Origin: JBFWVD01 sp050246915
GTDB taxonomy: Bacteria; Actinomycetota; Acidimicrobiia; Acidimicrobiales; Ilumatobacteraceae
DNA length: 64,000 nucleotides
Reading direction: 5' to 3'
NCBI GenBank assembly: GCA_050246915.1
Contig: JBFWVD010000005.1
Span: 1-64,000 of the forward strand
The notes under the pieces were generated by a model. That model was given only the letters and a program-made list of their open reading frames with translations, was not told where the DNA came from and did no database searches. Below, piece after piece: positions 34,610 through 44,074 of the stretch. Position 1 is the first letter of the stretch, and every line of letters starts with the position of its first letter. The translations under genes and the position numbers were made by a program.

Positions 34610-35031
34610 TGACGCAGAACAGTGTGCCCGGTTCGGCGATGGATGTGGTGGGGCGGTTGTTCGCTGCGCTGTCGAGCCACGATCTCGACACCGCACGCCA
34701 ACTCGTCGCACCCGATGTCGCGTATCACCTGCTGAACTTCGTGCCGTCCCATCAGCGGACCTGGCACGGTGTCGACGACTTCATCGGTCTCGAGACGTCC
34801 ATCGATGCCGCGACGGACCACACCTACACCAGCACCGTGGTGGCCCAGTATCCGGCGGGGGACGAGCTCGTCATCGTGCACGGCGCCACAGCGGCGAGCT
34901 TCGCCGGACGCAGCTGCGAGGGAATGAACTGGGTCATCGTCGCTCGAGTCATCGGCGGAGTGGTCGTGCAGATGGTGGACACGGCGGAGACCGCACTGGA
35001 CGAGTTCTGGCGGCCCGCACGAACGTCGTGA
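34609..35031 (+). CDS. SnoaL-like (NTF2-fold) protein
   Basis: A 140-aa NTF2-like protein. An N-terminal helix (VVGRLFAALSSHDLDTARQL) is followed by APDVAYHLLNFVP and a beta-sheet ending VVVQMVDTAETALDEFW. Its pocket family hosts isomerases, cyclases and limonene-epoxide-hydrolase-like enzymes. The start TGATG overlaps the stop of the isochorismatase-fold gene; GTG 34606 is an alternative. It and the amidohydrolase downstream form a three-gene set. Confidence 0.75.
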   Translation: MTQNSVPGSAMDVVGRLFAALSSHDLDTARQLVAPDVAYHLLNFVPSHQRTWHGVDDFIGLETSIDAATDHTYTSTVVAQYPAGDELVIVHGATAASFAGRSCEGMNWVIVARVIGGVVVQMVDTAETALDEFWRPARTS

Positions 35032-35092
35032 GCGTCGCATGACCTACCGAAACGGCGCGGCTGCCGGGCCGCTCGACACCTGGGGGGAAGAG

Positions 35093-36274
35093 ATGACAGC
35101 AAAGTATCCGCTCATCGACTGCGACACGCACTGCTACGAGACCTTCGATGCGTGCACCCGGTATCTGCCTCGGGAGTTCGAGCAGTGGGCCATGCGTCCC
35201 GTGCGCAACGCCGACGGGATCTGGGAGGTGCGTGCCGGTGACGTCGAGGCCACCATCGTCAATGAAGGCGGCATGGGGTGGGACTACGCCTATCGCCCGG
35301 GCTCGCTGAAGGAGATGCTGCGCCAAATGGCGTCCGGCAATCCCGACGAGGCGTACGAGCCCGAGCCGATGCGCGCCGAGTGGATCGAACGCGCCCCGCG
35401 CGAGGCTCTCATGGACACATTCGGCGTGGAGAAGGCCATCTTGTTCCCGGCGGGCATGGGCATGGGGGCCGAGCACTACATCGCCGACACGCCAGCGATG
35501 TACGCCAACATGAACTCGTTCAACCGTTGGTACGACGAGACATGGGGCTTCGCCGGGCCTCGTATCTATGCCGCGCCCATCGTGTCGCTGCGTGATCTCG
35601 ACAGCGCCATCGACATGGCGGAATTCGCCATCGACCGCGGTGCGAAGTTCGTGTTCCTCCCCACCGGTCCGGTCAACGGGCGTTCGCCCGGTGACACCTA
35701 CTTCGACCCGGTGTGGTCTCGTCTGGACGAAGCCGGCATCACGCTGTGCCTCCACATCCAGATCACCGAGTACTTCCGTGCCCTGTCGCCGCTGTGGGGG
35801 ATGGACCCCGATCCACGCTCGTGGCACATGTCGGCGTGGCAGTGGATGAACGTAATGGGCGAGCGGGCCGTGATCGACATGGTGTCAGCGCTCATCTTCG
35901 ACAACCTCTTCGGCCGCTTCCCCAACTTGCGCATGCTCATCGCCGAGAACGGGGCAGAGTGGGTACCGGGCACGCTGGTGCACATGGACAAGGCGCGCGG
36001 TATGGGCCGCAACGGCCCATGGAAGGGCGGGAAGCTGACCGAGAAGCCGAGCAACATCTTCAAGAAGCACTGCCTCGTCACGCCGTATCCCGAGGACGAC
36101 ATCGTCGGGCTCGTGGAACAGCTCGGTGGACCGAATTGTCTCGTCATGGGCTCCGACTTCCCTCACGCCGAGGGTGTCGCGGAACCGGCGGAGTTCGCGC
36201 GGCTGCTCGGTGGCCTCAGCGATGCCGATCAGTACGCCATCTTGCGCGGGAACGCCGAAGCACTGTTCGTATGA
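35093..36274 (+). CDS. amidohydrolase-2 family metal-dependent hydrolase
   Basis: A 393-aa TIM-barrel protein of the ACMSD-like family. Metal and catalytic motifs are LIDCDTHCYET, LCLHIQITEYF, MLIAENGAEWVPG and MGSDFPHAEGVAEP. It is a likely decarboxylase or hydrolase of a cyclic or aromatic acid, related to but distinct from the protein at 21795. ATG 35093 is favoured by the G-run just upstream; ATG 35039 would add 18 residues of poor conservation. It ends 31 bp before the Nudix gene. Confidence 0.85.
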   Translation: MTAKYPLIDCDTHCYETFDACTRYLPREFEQWAMRPVRNADGIWEVRAGDVEATIVNEGGMGWDYAYRPGSLKEMLRQMASGNPDEAYEPEPMRAEWIERAPREALMDTFGVEKAILFPAGMGMGAEHYIADTPAMYANMNSFNRWYDETWGFAGPRIYAAPIVSLRDLDSAIDMAEFAIDRGAKFVFLPTGPVNGRSPGDTYFDPVWSRLDEAGITLCLHIQITEYFRALSPLWGMDPDPRSWHMSAWQWMNVMGERAVIDMVSALIFDNLFGRFPNLRMLIAENGAEWVPGTLVHMDKARGMGRNGPWKGGKLTEKPSNIFKKHCLVTPYPEDDIVGLVEQLGGPNCLVMGSDFPHAEGVAEPAEFARLLGGLSDADQYAILRGNAEALFV

Positions 36275-36305
36275 ACGATCACGGTTGCGGGGTCGGTTCG
36301 ACCTG

Positions 36306-36947
36306 ATGCGATACACGATCGACGACGTTCGGCGCGCCTGCGCGTCGTTGCCCGAACCCGTTCTGCATCTCATCACCGACGTCGAGCAGACGCGCCCCGC
36401 GGCGATCTTGATCCCCGTCATCGACGTGGGCGGCGAAGCCGCCGTGGTCGCCACCAAGCGCGCCGCGGATATGCGCCATCACCGTGGCGAGTGGGTGTTC
36501 CCCGGTGGGCGCGTGGACCCCGAGGACGGCACAACCGCGAACGCGGCTCGGCGCGAGGCCGAGGAGGAGTTGGGCATCCCAGCTCATCGCGTCGACATCG
36601 TCGGGCAACTCGACTCACACGGCCCCATCCACACCGGGTACATCGTCGACGTGTTCGTCGGAGTGGTCGACGGTGAGGTCGAACTGCGACCGGATGGGCG
36701 AGAGGTGTCAGAGGTGATGGTGATCGCCTTGTCGGACCTCCTCGATCCTGCTCGCAACTTCCGCGGACCGGTGCTGCGAGACCATGACCCCACGCCTGGT
36801 CTCGATGTGGAAGGCCGAACGCGGCACGTGGATCTCGACGACCTGCGGTTCTACGTGATCGGTCCCGACGAGTTCCTGTGGGGCCTCCAAGGTGATGTGG
36901 TCTTCAATCTCCTGCACCACCTGACCGGCGGAGAACACCGGTCCTGA
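36306..36947 (+). CDS. Nudix hydrolase, CoA-pyrophosphatase (NudL)-like
   Basis: A 213-aa Nudix protein with the NudL block VATKRAADMRHHRGEWVFPGG, Asp, then AARREAEEELGI, which holds the metal-binding Glu residues. It is paralogous to the gene at 2482 (shared VGQLDSHGPI and a C-terminal WGLQGDVVFNLL resembling WGLSARILLNL). It likely hydrolyses CoA or acyl-CoA derivatives. ATG 36306 starts the fold, MRYTIDDVRRA. It is in line with the preceding amidohydrolase. Confidence 0.82.
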   Translation: MRYTIDDVRRACASLPEPVLHLITDVEQTRPAAILIPVIDVGGEAAVVATKRAADMRHHRGEWVFPGGRVDPEDGTTANAARREAEEELGIPAHRVDIVGQLDSHGPIHTGYIVDVFVGVVDGEVELRPDGREVSEVMVIALSDLLDPARNFRGPVLRDHDPTPGLDVEGRTRHVDLDDLRFYVIGPDEFLWGLQGDVVFNLLHHLTGGEHRS

Positions 36948-36950
36948 GGT

Positions 36951-37442
36951 TCAGGTGGTCGAGGTGACGGTCGCCTCACCGAACGCGCTCGAGAACCGAA
37001 CACACCAGATCACCACGGTGTCGTACACCGCGAGATCCACGTCACCACCGATCTCGTAGTTCTGGTCACCGATGTTGCCTTTCAGGTTTCCGAGGTCCAC
37101 ACCGTCGTCAGGAGACCCGCCGGGCCCTTTGACCAGATAGACGTTGAGATCGGGCCCGTTGCTGGTGGTGAACTGCTCGAAGCGCAGGACCCGCCTCGTT
37201 CCGTCGTCGAGGATCTTGGCGATCCCGGACGTGTCGTGGGCCAGCGACGTGAACGAGCCCTGGGCCACAGCCTCGAAAGGATTCGCGCCATCGGGTGAGG
37301 GGCTGGGCGCTGCTTCAGCGACGCGATCGTCGATGAAGGCGGCCTGCACCTCGAAGTATCCGAACGCCAGCCAGGCCATCGCGGCCAGGCACAGTGCGGC
37401 AACAGTGGTGACGATCTTGTGGCGTGCGATGAAGGTGGGCAT
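36951..37442 (-). CDS. membrane-anchored DM13-domain protein
   Basis: A 163-aa protein with one N-terminal transmembrane helix (VTTVAALCLAAMAWLAFGYF). An extracytoplasmic DM13 domain follows (GSFTSLAHDTSGIAKILDDG, NGPDLNVYLVKG, NYEIGGDVDLAVYDTVVIWC). DM13 domains have one conserved Cys, present in VVIWCVRFS, and are predicted to take part in electron transfer. It follows the CPVC membrane protein by 63 bp in the same direction. Confidence 0.82.
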   Translation of the reverse strand: MPTFIARHKIVTTVAALCLAAMAWLAFGYFEVQAAFIDDRVAEAAPSPSPDGANPFEAVAQGSFTSLAHDTSGIAKILDDGTRRVLRFEQFTTSNGPDLNVYLVKGPGGSPDDGVDLGNLKGNIGDQNYEIGGDVDLAVYDTVVIWCVRFSSAFGEATVTSTT

Positions 37443-37505
37443 GGCGCCATGGGACCATGAGCCTTCAGGCCGGACGCCAACGGCGATCGGTTGTTTCGCG
37501 ATTGT

Positions 37506-37970
37506 TCAGGTTGCGGCGTCCACTGGGCAGGCCACTGAACCACGCAAGCGTGCGCGGAGGGCAACGGCCATCAGTGCGATCGAAGCGACGGCGAGCACCG
37601 GCTGGAATGGCTCGAACCATTGCCGGGCCCCGACGGTGCCGAGGGCGATCACCACGAGCTTGTTGCACACCGGACACCCCACGGCAAAGAACGAGAGCAG
37701 CCCGCCGAGCCCGCCCGCCCGTGCCGGGGCGTCGATGTCGTCAACGTCGCTGAGCGAGGAGGCCGCAGCGTCGGTGCGAACGTACGTCGCCGCCAACAGA
37801 CCGCCGAGGACAGCGGTGAGGGCGAGCACCGGGTAGGACCACCAGGCAACCGGCACCGGTCGCCCGAACACCGGGTTGGGGATGACGTCGGTGGGCAGGC
37901 CGATGACCAGAGCCGTTGCTGACGCAGCAACGAGCGCGAACCCCCATTGCCGCATATGCCATGAGGCCAT
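37506..37970 (-). CDS. integral membrane protein with CPVC motif
   Basis: A 154-aa protein with four or so hydrophobic helices. Between helices lies FFAVGCPVCNKLVVIALGTV, a CxxC pair placed near the membrane, and a second late Cys occurs in VACPVDAAT. Similar uncharacterised proteins are found in actinobacteria. A thiol-redox or metal role is possible. ATG 37970 (MASWHMRQW) is chosen because the frame upstream is low-complexity Arg/Gly. It is followed by the DM13 gene and preceded by the diguanylate cyclase. Confidence 0.65.
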   Translation of the reverse strand: MASWHMRQWGFALVAASATALVIGLPTDVIPNPVFGRPVPVAWWSYPVLALTAVLGGLLAATYVRTDAAASSLSDVDDIDAPARAGGLGGLLSFFAVGCPVCNKLVVIALGTVGARQWFEPFQPVLAVASIALMAVALRARLRGSVACPVDAAT

Positions 37971-38032
37971 CACCGCGAGCACGATGGGAAGCGTAGAGCA
38001 GGATCGCTCATCTCCACAGGCGCGTTCGTCGT

Positions 38033-39739
38033 TCAGCGGAGGATCTCGGGGTGACCCTGTCGCGACCGCTTGGCTCGGTACATTGCCTCGTCCGCTCTGG
38101 CCAAGGCCGCCTCCGCCTCGGTTCCCGTCACTGCCAGCGTGGCCCCGATGCTGGCTTGGATCGCGACGATGCCCGATGACAGCACGGCCCCCTCGTCGCA
38201 CAACGTCCGTTGGACCCGCGCCGCCAGGGCGGCCAGGTCGTCGTGGTCGTGCACGTCGGGGTACAGGACCACGAACTCGTCCCCGCCCATGCGCCCCACG
38301 ACATCTCCCCGTCGTGTGCAGGCGCGTAGTCGTTCCGCCACCTCGACGAGCAACTCGTCACCGACGCAGTGCCCGTGGGAGTCGTTGATCGGCTTGAACT
38401 GATCGAGGTCGATGAATACCACCCCGGTTGGATCGTGCAGCGATGCGCTGAGCATCTGGGCCAACTGACCGAGGATCGACTCGCGGTTGTGGCAGCCGGT
38501 GAGGGCGTCGAACGTGGCCCGCACCTGCAGCTCGTCGCGCAGGCGCGCCGCTTCGGTCACGTCGGTGATGCAGATGATCGCTCCGTTCGGATCACCGTTC
38601 GCCGATCGCAGTGCGCGCAAGTTGAGTTGACAGACACGACCGAGCACCTCAACGGACGGTTCCAGTCGGATCTCGAGCTCGCACGGGGAACCGGCGGTGG
38701 CGACCTCGTCGAGAGCGGCGTCGAAGGCAGCGACGTCCTCGTCGAAGAGCCGGGCTCGCCAATCATCGAGGGACGCGAGCGTTCGTACCCCGAGGATCTC
38801 CCGAAGCCGATCGTTGAAGAACACCACACCGCCATGGCGATCGGTCTGCACCACGCCGACCGGCAGCGCTTGTGTCAGCTCGCGGAACAACTCCTCGCTG
38901 GCGCGCAGTTCCTCGTGCGCGGCCATCTCGTCGTCGATGTTGACCATCTCTGTGAGCACGTCGCGATGGTTCGGGTCCTCGAGGCGGTTGTGGTTGGTGA
39001 TCTCCATCCACAGCCATCGCTCGTCGGAGGTCCGGTAGCGACCCCGCCAACGAAAGGACCGTCCCGGGTTGCCGAGCATCTCGAGCCAGTTGTCGATGGC
39101 ATGGTCGTGGTCTTCGGGATGGATGAACTCGATGGACCGTCGGCCGGCCAATTCTGCTGCGCTCCAGCCGAGCATGGCTGTGGCGGCGTCGTCGGAGTCG
39201 AGCACGTAACTCAACTCGCTGCGACGCATCTGGCAATAGCGCGGGATCAGCTTGGTTCCCTGACCGATGCCCATCTCGACCGACGCCTCGGCGTCTGACA
39301 AGACGATGACGAGCAAGCACCCATGCCGGCGGCGGACGTCGGCGAACTGCATGGTGACCGGGGTCCCGGGATCGGCGAGGAGGTGCACGACTGCCTGGGA
39401 CATCCCCGAGGCTCGCGCTCGTGCCCATGCCGCCACCACGGCGGCTCGGTCATCGTCCACCACCAGCTCGAGGGATGTTTCGGCGCGGAGGAGTTCTCGC
39501 TCGCCGGTGTCCAAGGAAGCGGGTGGGTCGATCAGCCAGCCGTCAGGTGACAACGCGGAGAGCGGCGCCGTGCTGTGACGCAGGAGCAGGGCGTCGACGA
39601 ACCGTTCGATCACGTCGTCCGCGATCCGTCCCGAGTCCATGGATGTGGGATCGGTACGCGAGCGGGCTCGTTGAGTTCTCGCTCGGAGTCTTGCCGCCGA
39701 CATGACCTCGCTGGCGGCTATCGAACCATTTCGAGTCAT
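38033..39739 (-). CDS. PAS-PAS-GGDEF diguanylate cyclase
   Basis: A 568-aa soluble signalling protein. After an N-terminal sensor-like region come two PAS domains (about 165-275, VLDSDDAATAMLGWSAAEL; and about 285-395, LTQALPVGVVQTDRHGGVVF). A C-terminal GGDEF domain follows with intact active site GRMGGDEFVVLYP. An I-site RRGD lies five residues before GGDEF, so product inhibition is expected. It makes c-di-GMP. There is no EAL domain. It is divergent from ppc. Confidence 0.9.
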   Translation of the reverse strand: MTRNGSIAASEVMSAARLRARTQRARSRTDPTSMDSGRIADDVIERFVDALLLRHSTAPLSALSPDGWLIDPPASLDTGERELLRAETSLELVVDDDRAAVVAAWARARASGMSQAVVHLLADPGTPVTMQFADVRRRHGCLLVIVLSDAEASVEMGIGQGTKLIPRYCQMRRSELSYVLDSDDAATAMLGWSAAELAGRRSIEFIHPEDHDHAIDNWLEMLGNPGRSFRWRGRYRTSDERWLWMEITNHNRLEDPNHRDVLTEMVNIDDEMAAHEELRASEELFRELTQALPVGVVQTDRHGGVVFFNDRLREILGVRTLASLDDWRARLFDEDVAAFDAALDEVATAGSPCELEIRLEPSVEVLGRVCQLNLRALRSANGDPNGAIICITDVTEAARLRDELQVRATFDALTGCHNRESILGQLAQMLSASLHDPTGVVFIDLDQFKPINDSHGHCVGDELLVEVAERLRACTRRGDVVGRMGGDEFVVLYPDVHDHDDLAALAARVQRTLCDEGAVLSSGIVAIQASIGATLAVTGTEAEAALARADEAMYRAKRSRQGHPEILR

Positions 39740-39807
39740 CGTCGCTCATCGCCGGGGTCGTAACAGTGGGTTCACGAGCAGTTGTCGCGGTGGTCCTCGC
39801 GCCCTCG

Positions 39808-39813
39808 TACTGT
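39808..39813 (+). promoter_or_regulatory. -10 element of a probably leaderless ppc mRNA
   Basis: TACTGT fits the actinobacterial -10 consensus TANNNT and ends 7 nt before GTG 39821. No Shine-Dalgarno precedes that GTG. The mRNA may therefore start at the codon itself. No good -35 is seen. Confidence 0.4.
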
Positions 39814-39820
39814 CACGTCG

Positions 39821-42607
39821 GTGGCCGCCAGCGACACCGAACTCTCCGTCGGGGGCGACATCCGACTGCTCGGGCGCTTGCTCGGAGACGTCGTGCGCGA
39901 CGACGCCGGAGTGGACGTCTACGACCTCGTGGAACGTGTCCGGAGCATCGCCGTGGCCGGGCGTCGCTCCGGTGCCGATGTCATGGCGAAGCTCGACGAC
40001 GCGTTGCTCAGCTGGCCGGTCGAGGTTCAGCTACACGTCATCCGCGCGTTTGCGTGGATCTCGGTCTTGGCCAACACCGCCGAGGACGTCCACCACGAGC
40101 GTCGTCGCCGGCAACATCGGGCGGCGGGCTCTGGCCCCCAACCGGGCAGCGTGGCCGCCGCGCTTGATCATCTGCAGGCGATGGCGGTCGACGCCGACTC
40201 GATGGCTCGCATACTCGAGGTGCTCGAGGTGAGCCCGGTGTTGACCGCGCACCCGACCGAGGTGCGTCGCAAGACCGTGCTCGACGCGCTGGCACGCGTC
40301 GCGCAGCTCCTCGACGAGCGATGCCGGCTGACGGAGGGCGATGTCGAACGCGCGGCAATCGAGGAGGATCTGCGTGTCGAGGTGTTGGCGTTGTGGCAGA
40401 CGGCGATCCTGCGTCTGTCGAAGCTCCGCGTGAGGGACGAAATCAACGAGTCGTTGCGCTACTACGACGCAAGCTTGTTCGAGATCGTGCCGAAGCTGGT
40501 CGGAGACGTGGAGCGCGAGATCGCCAGGCGTTGGCCCGGGTTGTCCTGTCCTGACGTCCGCTCACGGGGTGGCGCATACCGCTCCGGAGCGATCGTGTCG
40601 ATGGGATCGTGGATCGGCGGTGATCGCGACGGTAACCCCTTCGTGACCGCCGACGTGATGCGCATGGCCACCGTGCGCCAGGCTCAGGTGGCGCTCTCCC
40701 ATCATCTCGGTGCGTTGCACGATCTGTCGTTGCGCCTGTCGATGTCGACACGACTCGTCACTCCGAGCGCGTCGCTCATCGCATTGGCCGATCGGTCGGG
40801 GGACGACTCGCCCTTCCGTTCGGACGAGCCCTATCGACGGGCGCTTCGCGGCATGCATGCCCGCTTGTACGCCCATGCTCGTGACGTGCTGGGTGATGCC
40901 ATCGTCGAGATGCCCGGACCCATGCCCGAGGTATCAATCGTGGGGTACCGATCCCTCGATGAACTGGCCGATGACCTCGCCGTGGTCGCGGACTCGTTGC
41001 ATTCCCACGGTGCGGCGGCACTTGCCGATGCCCTCGTCGAACCGCTGCGGCGAGCGATCGACATCTTCGGTGGTCACCTGTGTTCGCTGGACTCGCGTCA
41101 GAACTCCGCAGTGCACGAGGCGGTGATTGCCGAGTTGCTCATGGTCGCCGGAGGGCATTGCGAGTACCGATCGCTCGATGAGGCGACGCGTGTCGAGCTG
41201 CTCACGGCCGAGTTGCTGTCGAGCCGGGTGCTGCGAACGCCTTTTGGCGACTACAGCGAGGCAACCCTCAGCGAGCTGGCGATCGTCGACGAGATTGCCG
41301 CGGCGGTGGCCAGACATGGCCCGTGCATCGTTCCCCACTACGTGATATCCAAGGCCGAGTCGGTGAGCGACGTGCTCGAGGTGGCCGTCTTGCTCAAGGA
41401 GGCGGGGCTTCTCATCCCAGGATCGCACCCGTCAACGACGGTTGACATCGTGCCGCTGTTCGAGACGATCGACGATCTGCAGAGGGCTCCAACGACGTTG
41501 GGCGACCTCCTGCACAACGACTGGTATCGCCGCTTGCTGTCGAGCCGCGATGATTGGCAGGAGGTGATGATCGGCTATTCGGACTCCAACAAGGACGGGG
41601 GCTACCTCACCTCGATGTGGTCGTTGTACCAAGCGCAGACCGAGCTGGCACCGGTAGCGCGCGCCGCTGGTGTGCGGCTGAGACTGTTCCACGGCCGCGG
41701 CGGCACGGTCGGACGTGGTGGCGGACCCGCCTACGAGGCGATCCTGGCCCAACCGCCCGGGAGTGTGTCGGGAACGCTGCGCATCACCGAGCAGGGTGAG
41801 ATGGTGGCCGCGAAGTACGCGCAACCATCGTCGGCTCGTCGCAACCTCGAGACATTGGTGGCGGCAACCATCGAGGCATCGTTCCCCGAGCGCACGGTCG
41901 TCGACGTGAGCGACGGGCACATGACGATCATGCAGGACCTGTCGTCACGAGCGATGCGCGCCTATCGCTCGCTCGTGTACGACGACCCTGAGTTCGTGAC
42001 GTTCTATCGTGCCATCACCCCGGTGGCCGAGATCGCTCGGTTGAACATCGGGTCGCGCCCCGCGTCGCGAACGGCCTCGAACCGGATCGAGGATCTCCGG
42101 GCCATTCCTTGGGTGTTCGGATGGTCGCAATGCCGGTTGTCCTTGCCCGGCTGGTACGGCGTGGGCTCGGCGTGCGACGGGTTGGCCGCTTCCAACGGCA
42201 ACCTCGCGGCAGTGCTGGCCGAGTTGCACGATCGATGGCCGTTCCTGCGATCGGTCATGGCGAACATGGGCATGGTGCTGGCCAAGACCGACCTCGACAT
42301 CGGTCGCCGCTACGCAACCCTGGTCGACGACGCCCGGTTGCGCGACCGCATCTTCAGCATGATCGAGGCTGAGCATGCCCGTACGGTGCGCTGGCACGGG
42401 CAGATCACCGGCTCGATCGATCTGCTCGCCGGTAACGGTGCACTGGCACGCAGCATCGCCAATCGATTCCCGTACCTCGATCCGCTCCACACCCTGCAGA
42501 TCGAGATGCTCCGACGCGTCCGAGCCGGGCAGAGCGATGAAATGGTGTGCCGGGCGCTGGAGTTGACCCTCAACGCCATCGCTACCGGATTGCGCAACAG
42601 CGGTTGA
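39821..42607 (+). CDS. ppc: phosphoenolpyruvate carboxylase
   Basis: A 928-aa anaplerotic enzyme that carboxylates PEP to oxaloacetate (EC 4.1.1.31). Active-site blocks include VLTAHPTEVRRKTVLDAL (catalytic His), MGSWIGGDRDGNPFV, MIGYSDSNKDGGYLTSMW and LFHGRGGTVGRGGGPAYEAI. The C-terminus ends RNSG where NTG is usual. Length is normal. GTG 39821 starts VAASDTELSV, and a -10-like TACTGT just upstream suggests a leaderless transcript. It is divergent from the diguanylate cyclase. Confidence 0.95.
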   Translation: MAASDTELSVGGDIRLLGRLLGDVVRDDAGVDVYDLVERVRSIAVAGRRSGADVMAKLDDALLSWPVEVQLHVIRAFAWISVLANTAEDVHHERRRRQHRAAGSGPQPGSVAAALDHLQAMAVDADSMARILEVLEVSPVLTAHPTEVRRKTVLDALARVAQLLDERCRLTEGDVERAAIEEDLRVEVLALWQTAILRLSKLRVRDEINESLRYYDASLFEIVPKLVGDVEREIARRWPGLSCPDVRSRGGAYRSGAIVSMGSWIGGDRDGNPFVTADVMRMATVRQAQVALSHHLGALHDLSLRLSMSTRLVTPSASLIALADRSGDDSPFRSDEPYRRALRGMHARLYAHARDVLGDAIVEMPGPMPEVSIVGYRSLDELADDLAVVADSLHSHGAAALADALVEPLRRAIDIFGGHLCSLDSRQNSAVHEAVIAELLMVAGGHCEYRSLDEATRVELLTAELLSSRVLRTPFGDYSEATLSELAIVDEIAAAVARHGPCIVPHYVISKAESVSDVLEVAVLLKEAGLLIPGSHPSTTVDIVPLFETIDDLQRAPTTLGDLLHNDWYRRLLSSRDDWQEVMIGYSDSNKDGGYLTSMWSLYQAQTELAPVARAAGVRLRLFHGRGGTVGRGGGPAYEAILAQPPGSVSGTLRITEQGEMVAAKYAQPSSARRNLETLVAATIEASFPERTVVDVSDGHMTIMQDLSSRAMRAYRSLVYDDPEFVTFYRAITPVAEIARLNIGSRPASRTASNRIEDLRAIPWVFGWSQCRLSLPGWYGVGSACDGLAASNGNLAAVLAELHDRWPFLRSVMANMGMVLAKTDLDIGRRYATLVDDARLRDRIFSMIEAEHARTVRWHGQITGSIDLLAGNGALARSIANRFPYLDPLHTLQIEMLRRVRAGQSDEMVCRALELTLNAIATGLRNSG

Positions 42608-42640
42608 CGACGGACCCGGAACGGCCGGCCGTCGGTCGCC

Positions 42641-44029
42641 TCAGCCGCGGACGGCGCGATGCGCGGCAATGATCGCTGCGGCGGCGCGTTCGATGTCGTC
42701 AATTGTCGTTGACGTATCGGACACGCTGAGCCGCATCGCTCGGCGGCCCTTCCAGCTGGTGCCGCCCGCCCAGGCCGTGCCGTCGGCCTGCACCCCGGCC
42801 AACACCGCGTCGGTGGTGTCGTCGTCGCCGAAGGCAACCAGAGCCTGGTTGAGGGCAACGGGCGCCAGCAACTCGATGCCGGCGGCGACGAGGCGATCGG
42901 CGAGCACCGCCGCCAGTCGACTGGGTCTCTCGATCATCTCGGCCAAGCCCGAGCGTCCCTTGGCCGCCAAGATGGCCCACACCTCGACTGCCCGGGCCCG
43001 CTGCGACATCTGCAACCCCAATTGCATGAGCGCACGATCGTCGTCGGACGCCACGTACGCCGCAGCGATGCTCATGGAACGGCGCAGGTCGGCGCCGCGC
43101 GAGCAGATGGCAACCCCTCCGTCGTAGGTCGCATTCAACCATTTGTGGGCGTCGGTGGCCCACGAGTCGGCCCGCTCCACACCAGCCACGTGATGGGCCA
43201 GCGTTGGTGCTGCGGCCGCCCACAGTCCGAACGCGCCATCCACGTGGACCCATCCACCAGCAGCGTGGACCGCAGGGATGATCGCGTCGAACGGATCGCA
43301 ATGACCGGTGTTCACGTTGCCCGCTTGCAGGAGCACCAGACTCATGTCGTCGAGGGGTGGGAGCGCGTCGGCGCGCGCCCGGCCGCAATCGTCGGTGGGG
43401 ATGATGGAGATCTGTGCCGCACCGATACCCGCGACGCGCACGGCCCGGCGCACCGCGATGTGGATCTCTTCACTCATGACCACGTTGATCGGCGGCGCAC
43501 CGAACAGGCCGTCGCGATCGACGTCCCAACCGGCTCGGGCCAACAACGCGTCTCGGGCGGCGAGAATGCAGGTGAGGTTGGCGATCGATGCTCCGCTGCA
43601 GAACGCCGCGGTGGCTGTAGCCGGCAGGCCGAGGGCATCGAGGACCCAGCGTGCTGCGATGGTGTCGAGCCGCGAGGCGATCGGCGACATGATCGGCAAC
43701 GCCGCGTTCTGATCCCAGGCAGCGACCAGCATGGCTGCCGCGAGCGCAACGGGCTCTGTCCCTCCATTGACGAAACCGAAGTAGCGACCTCCGGTGCTCC
43801 GCATGGTCGCTGGGGAGCCGATCTCGTCGAGTTGAGCCACCACAGCATGCGGGTCGCCTGGGCCATCGGGCAGATCGGACGTCAATCGATCGAGCGCAGC
43901 CACGGCCGCGGCGGGGGGCGACACGCGCTGGTCGCGTACCGATCCGATGTAGGTGAGCGCCCGGTCCATGGCGTCGCGGACCAGGTCGATCTTGGCGGGG
44001 GAGGTGGGGTCGGCGAGCGGCTCGGGCAC
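42641..44029 (-). CDS. PLP-dependent group II decarboxylase family protein
   Basis: A 462-aa fold-type I PLP enzyme of the aromatic-L-amino-acid/glutamate decarboxylase family. The PLP Lys lies in SWATDAHKWLNATYDGG. The substrate-side region is GGRYFGFVNGGTEPVALAA and the cofactor Asp lies in GWVHVDGAFGLWAA. Substrate (aromatic amino acid, glutamate or other) is undetermined. The start is taken as GTG 44029, as no ATG lies before the conserved fold. It is convergent with ppc and divergent from the ABC-F gene with a 45-bp gap. Confidence 0.82.
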   Translation of the reverse strand: MPEPLADPTSPAKIDLVRDAMDRALTYIGSVRDQRVSPPAAAVAALDRLTSDLPDGPGDPHAVVAQLDEIGSPATMRSTGGRYFGFVNGGTEPVALAAAMLVAAWDQNAALPIMSPIASRLDTIAARWVLDALGLPATATAAFCSGASIANLTCILAARDALLARAGWDVDRDGLFGAPPINVVMSEEIHIAVRRAVRVAGIGAAQISIIPTDDCGRARADALPPLDDMSLVLLQAGNVNTGHCDPFDAIIPAVHAAGGWVHVDGAFGLWAAAAPTLAHHVAGVERADSWATDAHKWLNATYDGGVAICSRGADLRRSMSIAAAYVASDDDRALMQLGLQMSQRARAVEVWAILAAKGRSGLAEMIERPSRLAAVLADRLVAAGIELLAPVALNQALVAFGDDDTTDAVLAGVQADGTAWAGGTSWKGRRAMRLSVSDTSTTIDDIERAAAAIIAAHRAVRG

Positions 44030-44074
44030 GGGTGCATCTGAGCATCCGCGTGGCCATCGGCCATACTCATTTCG

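Noticed and set aside
39759..39817. Inverted repeat CGTAACAGT / ACTGTCACG between the diguanylate cyclase and ppc
   Set aside because: The arms have a mismatch and are 41 bp apart. The right arm coincides with a -10-like box. Too weak to call an operator.
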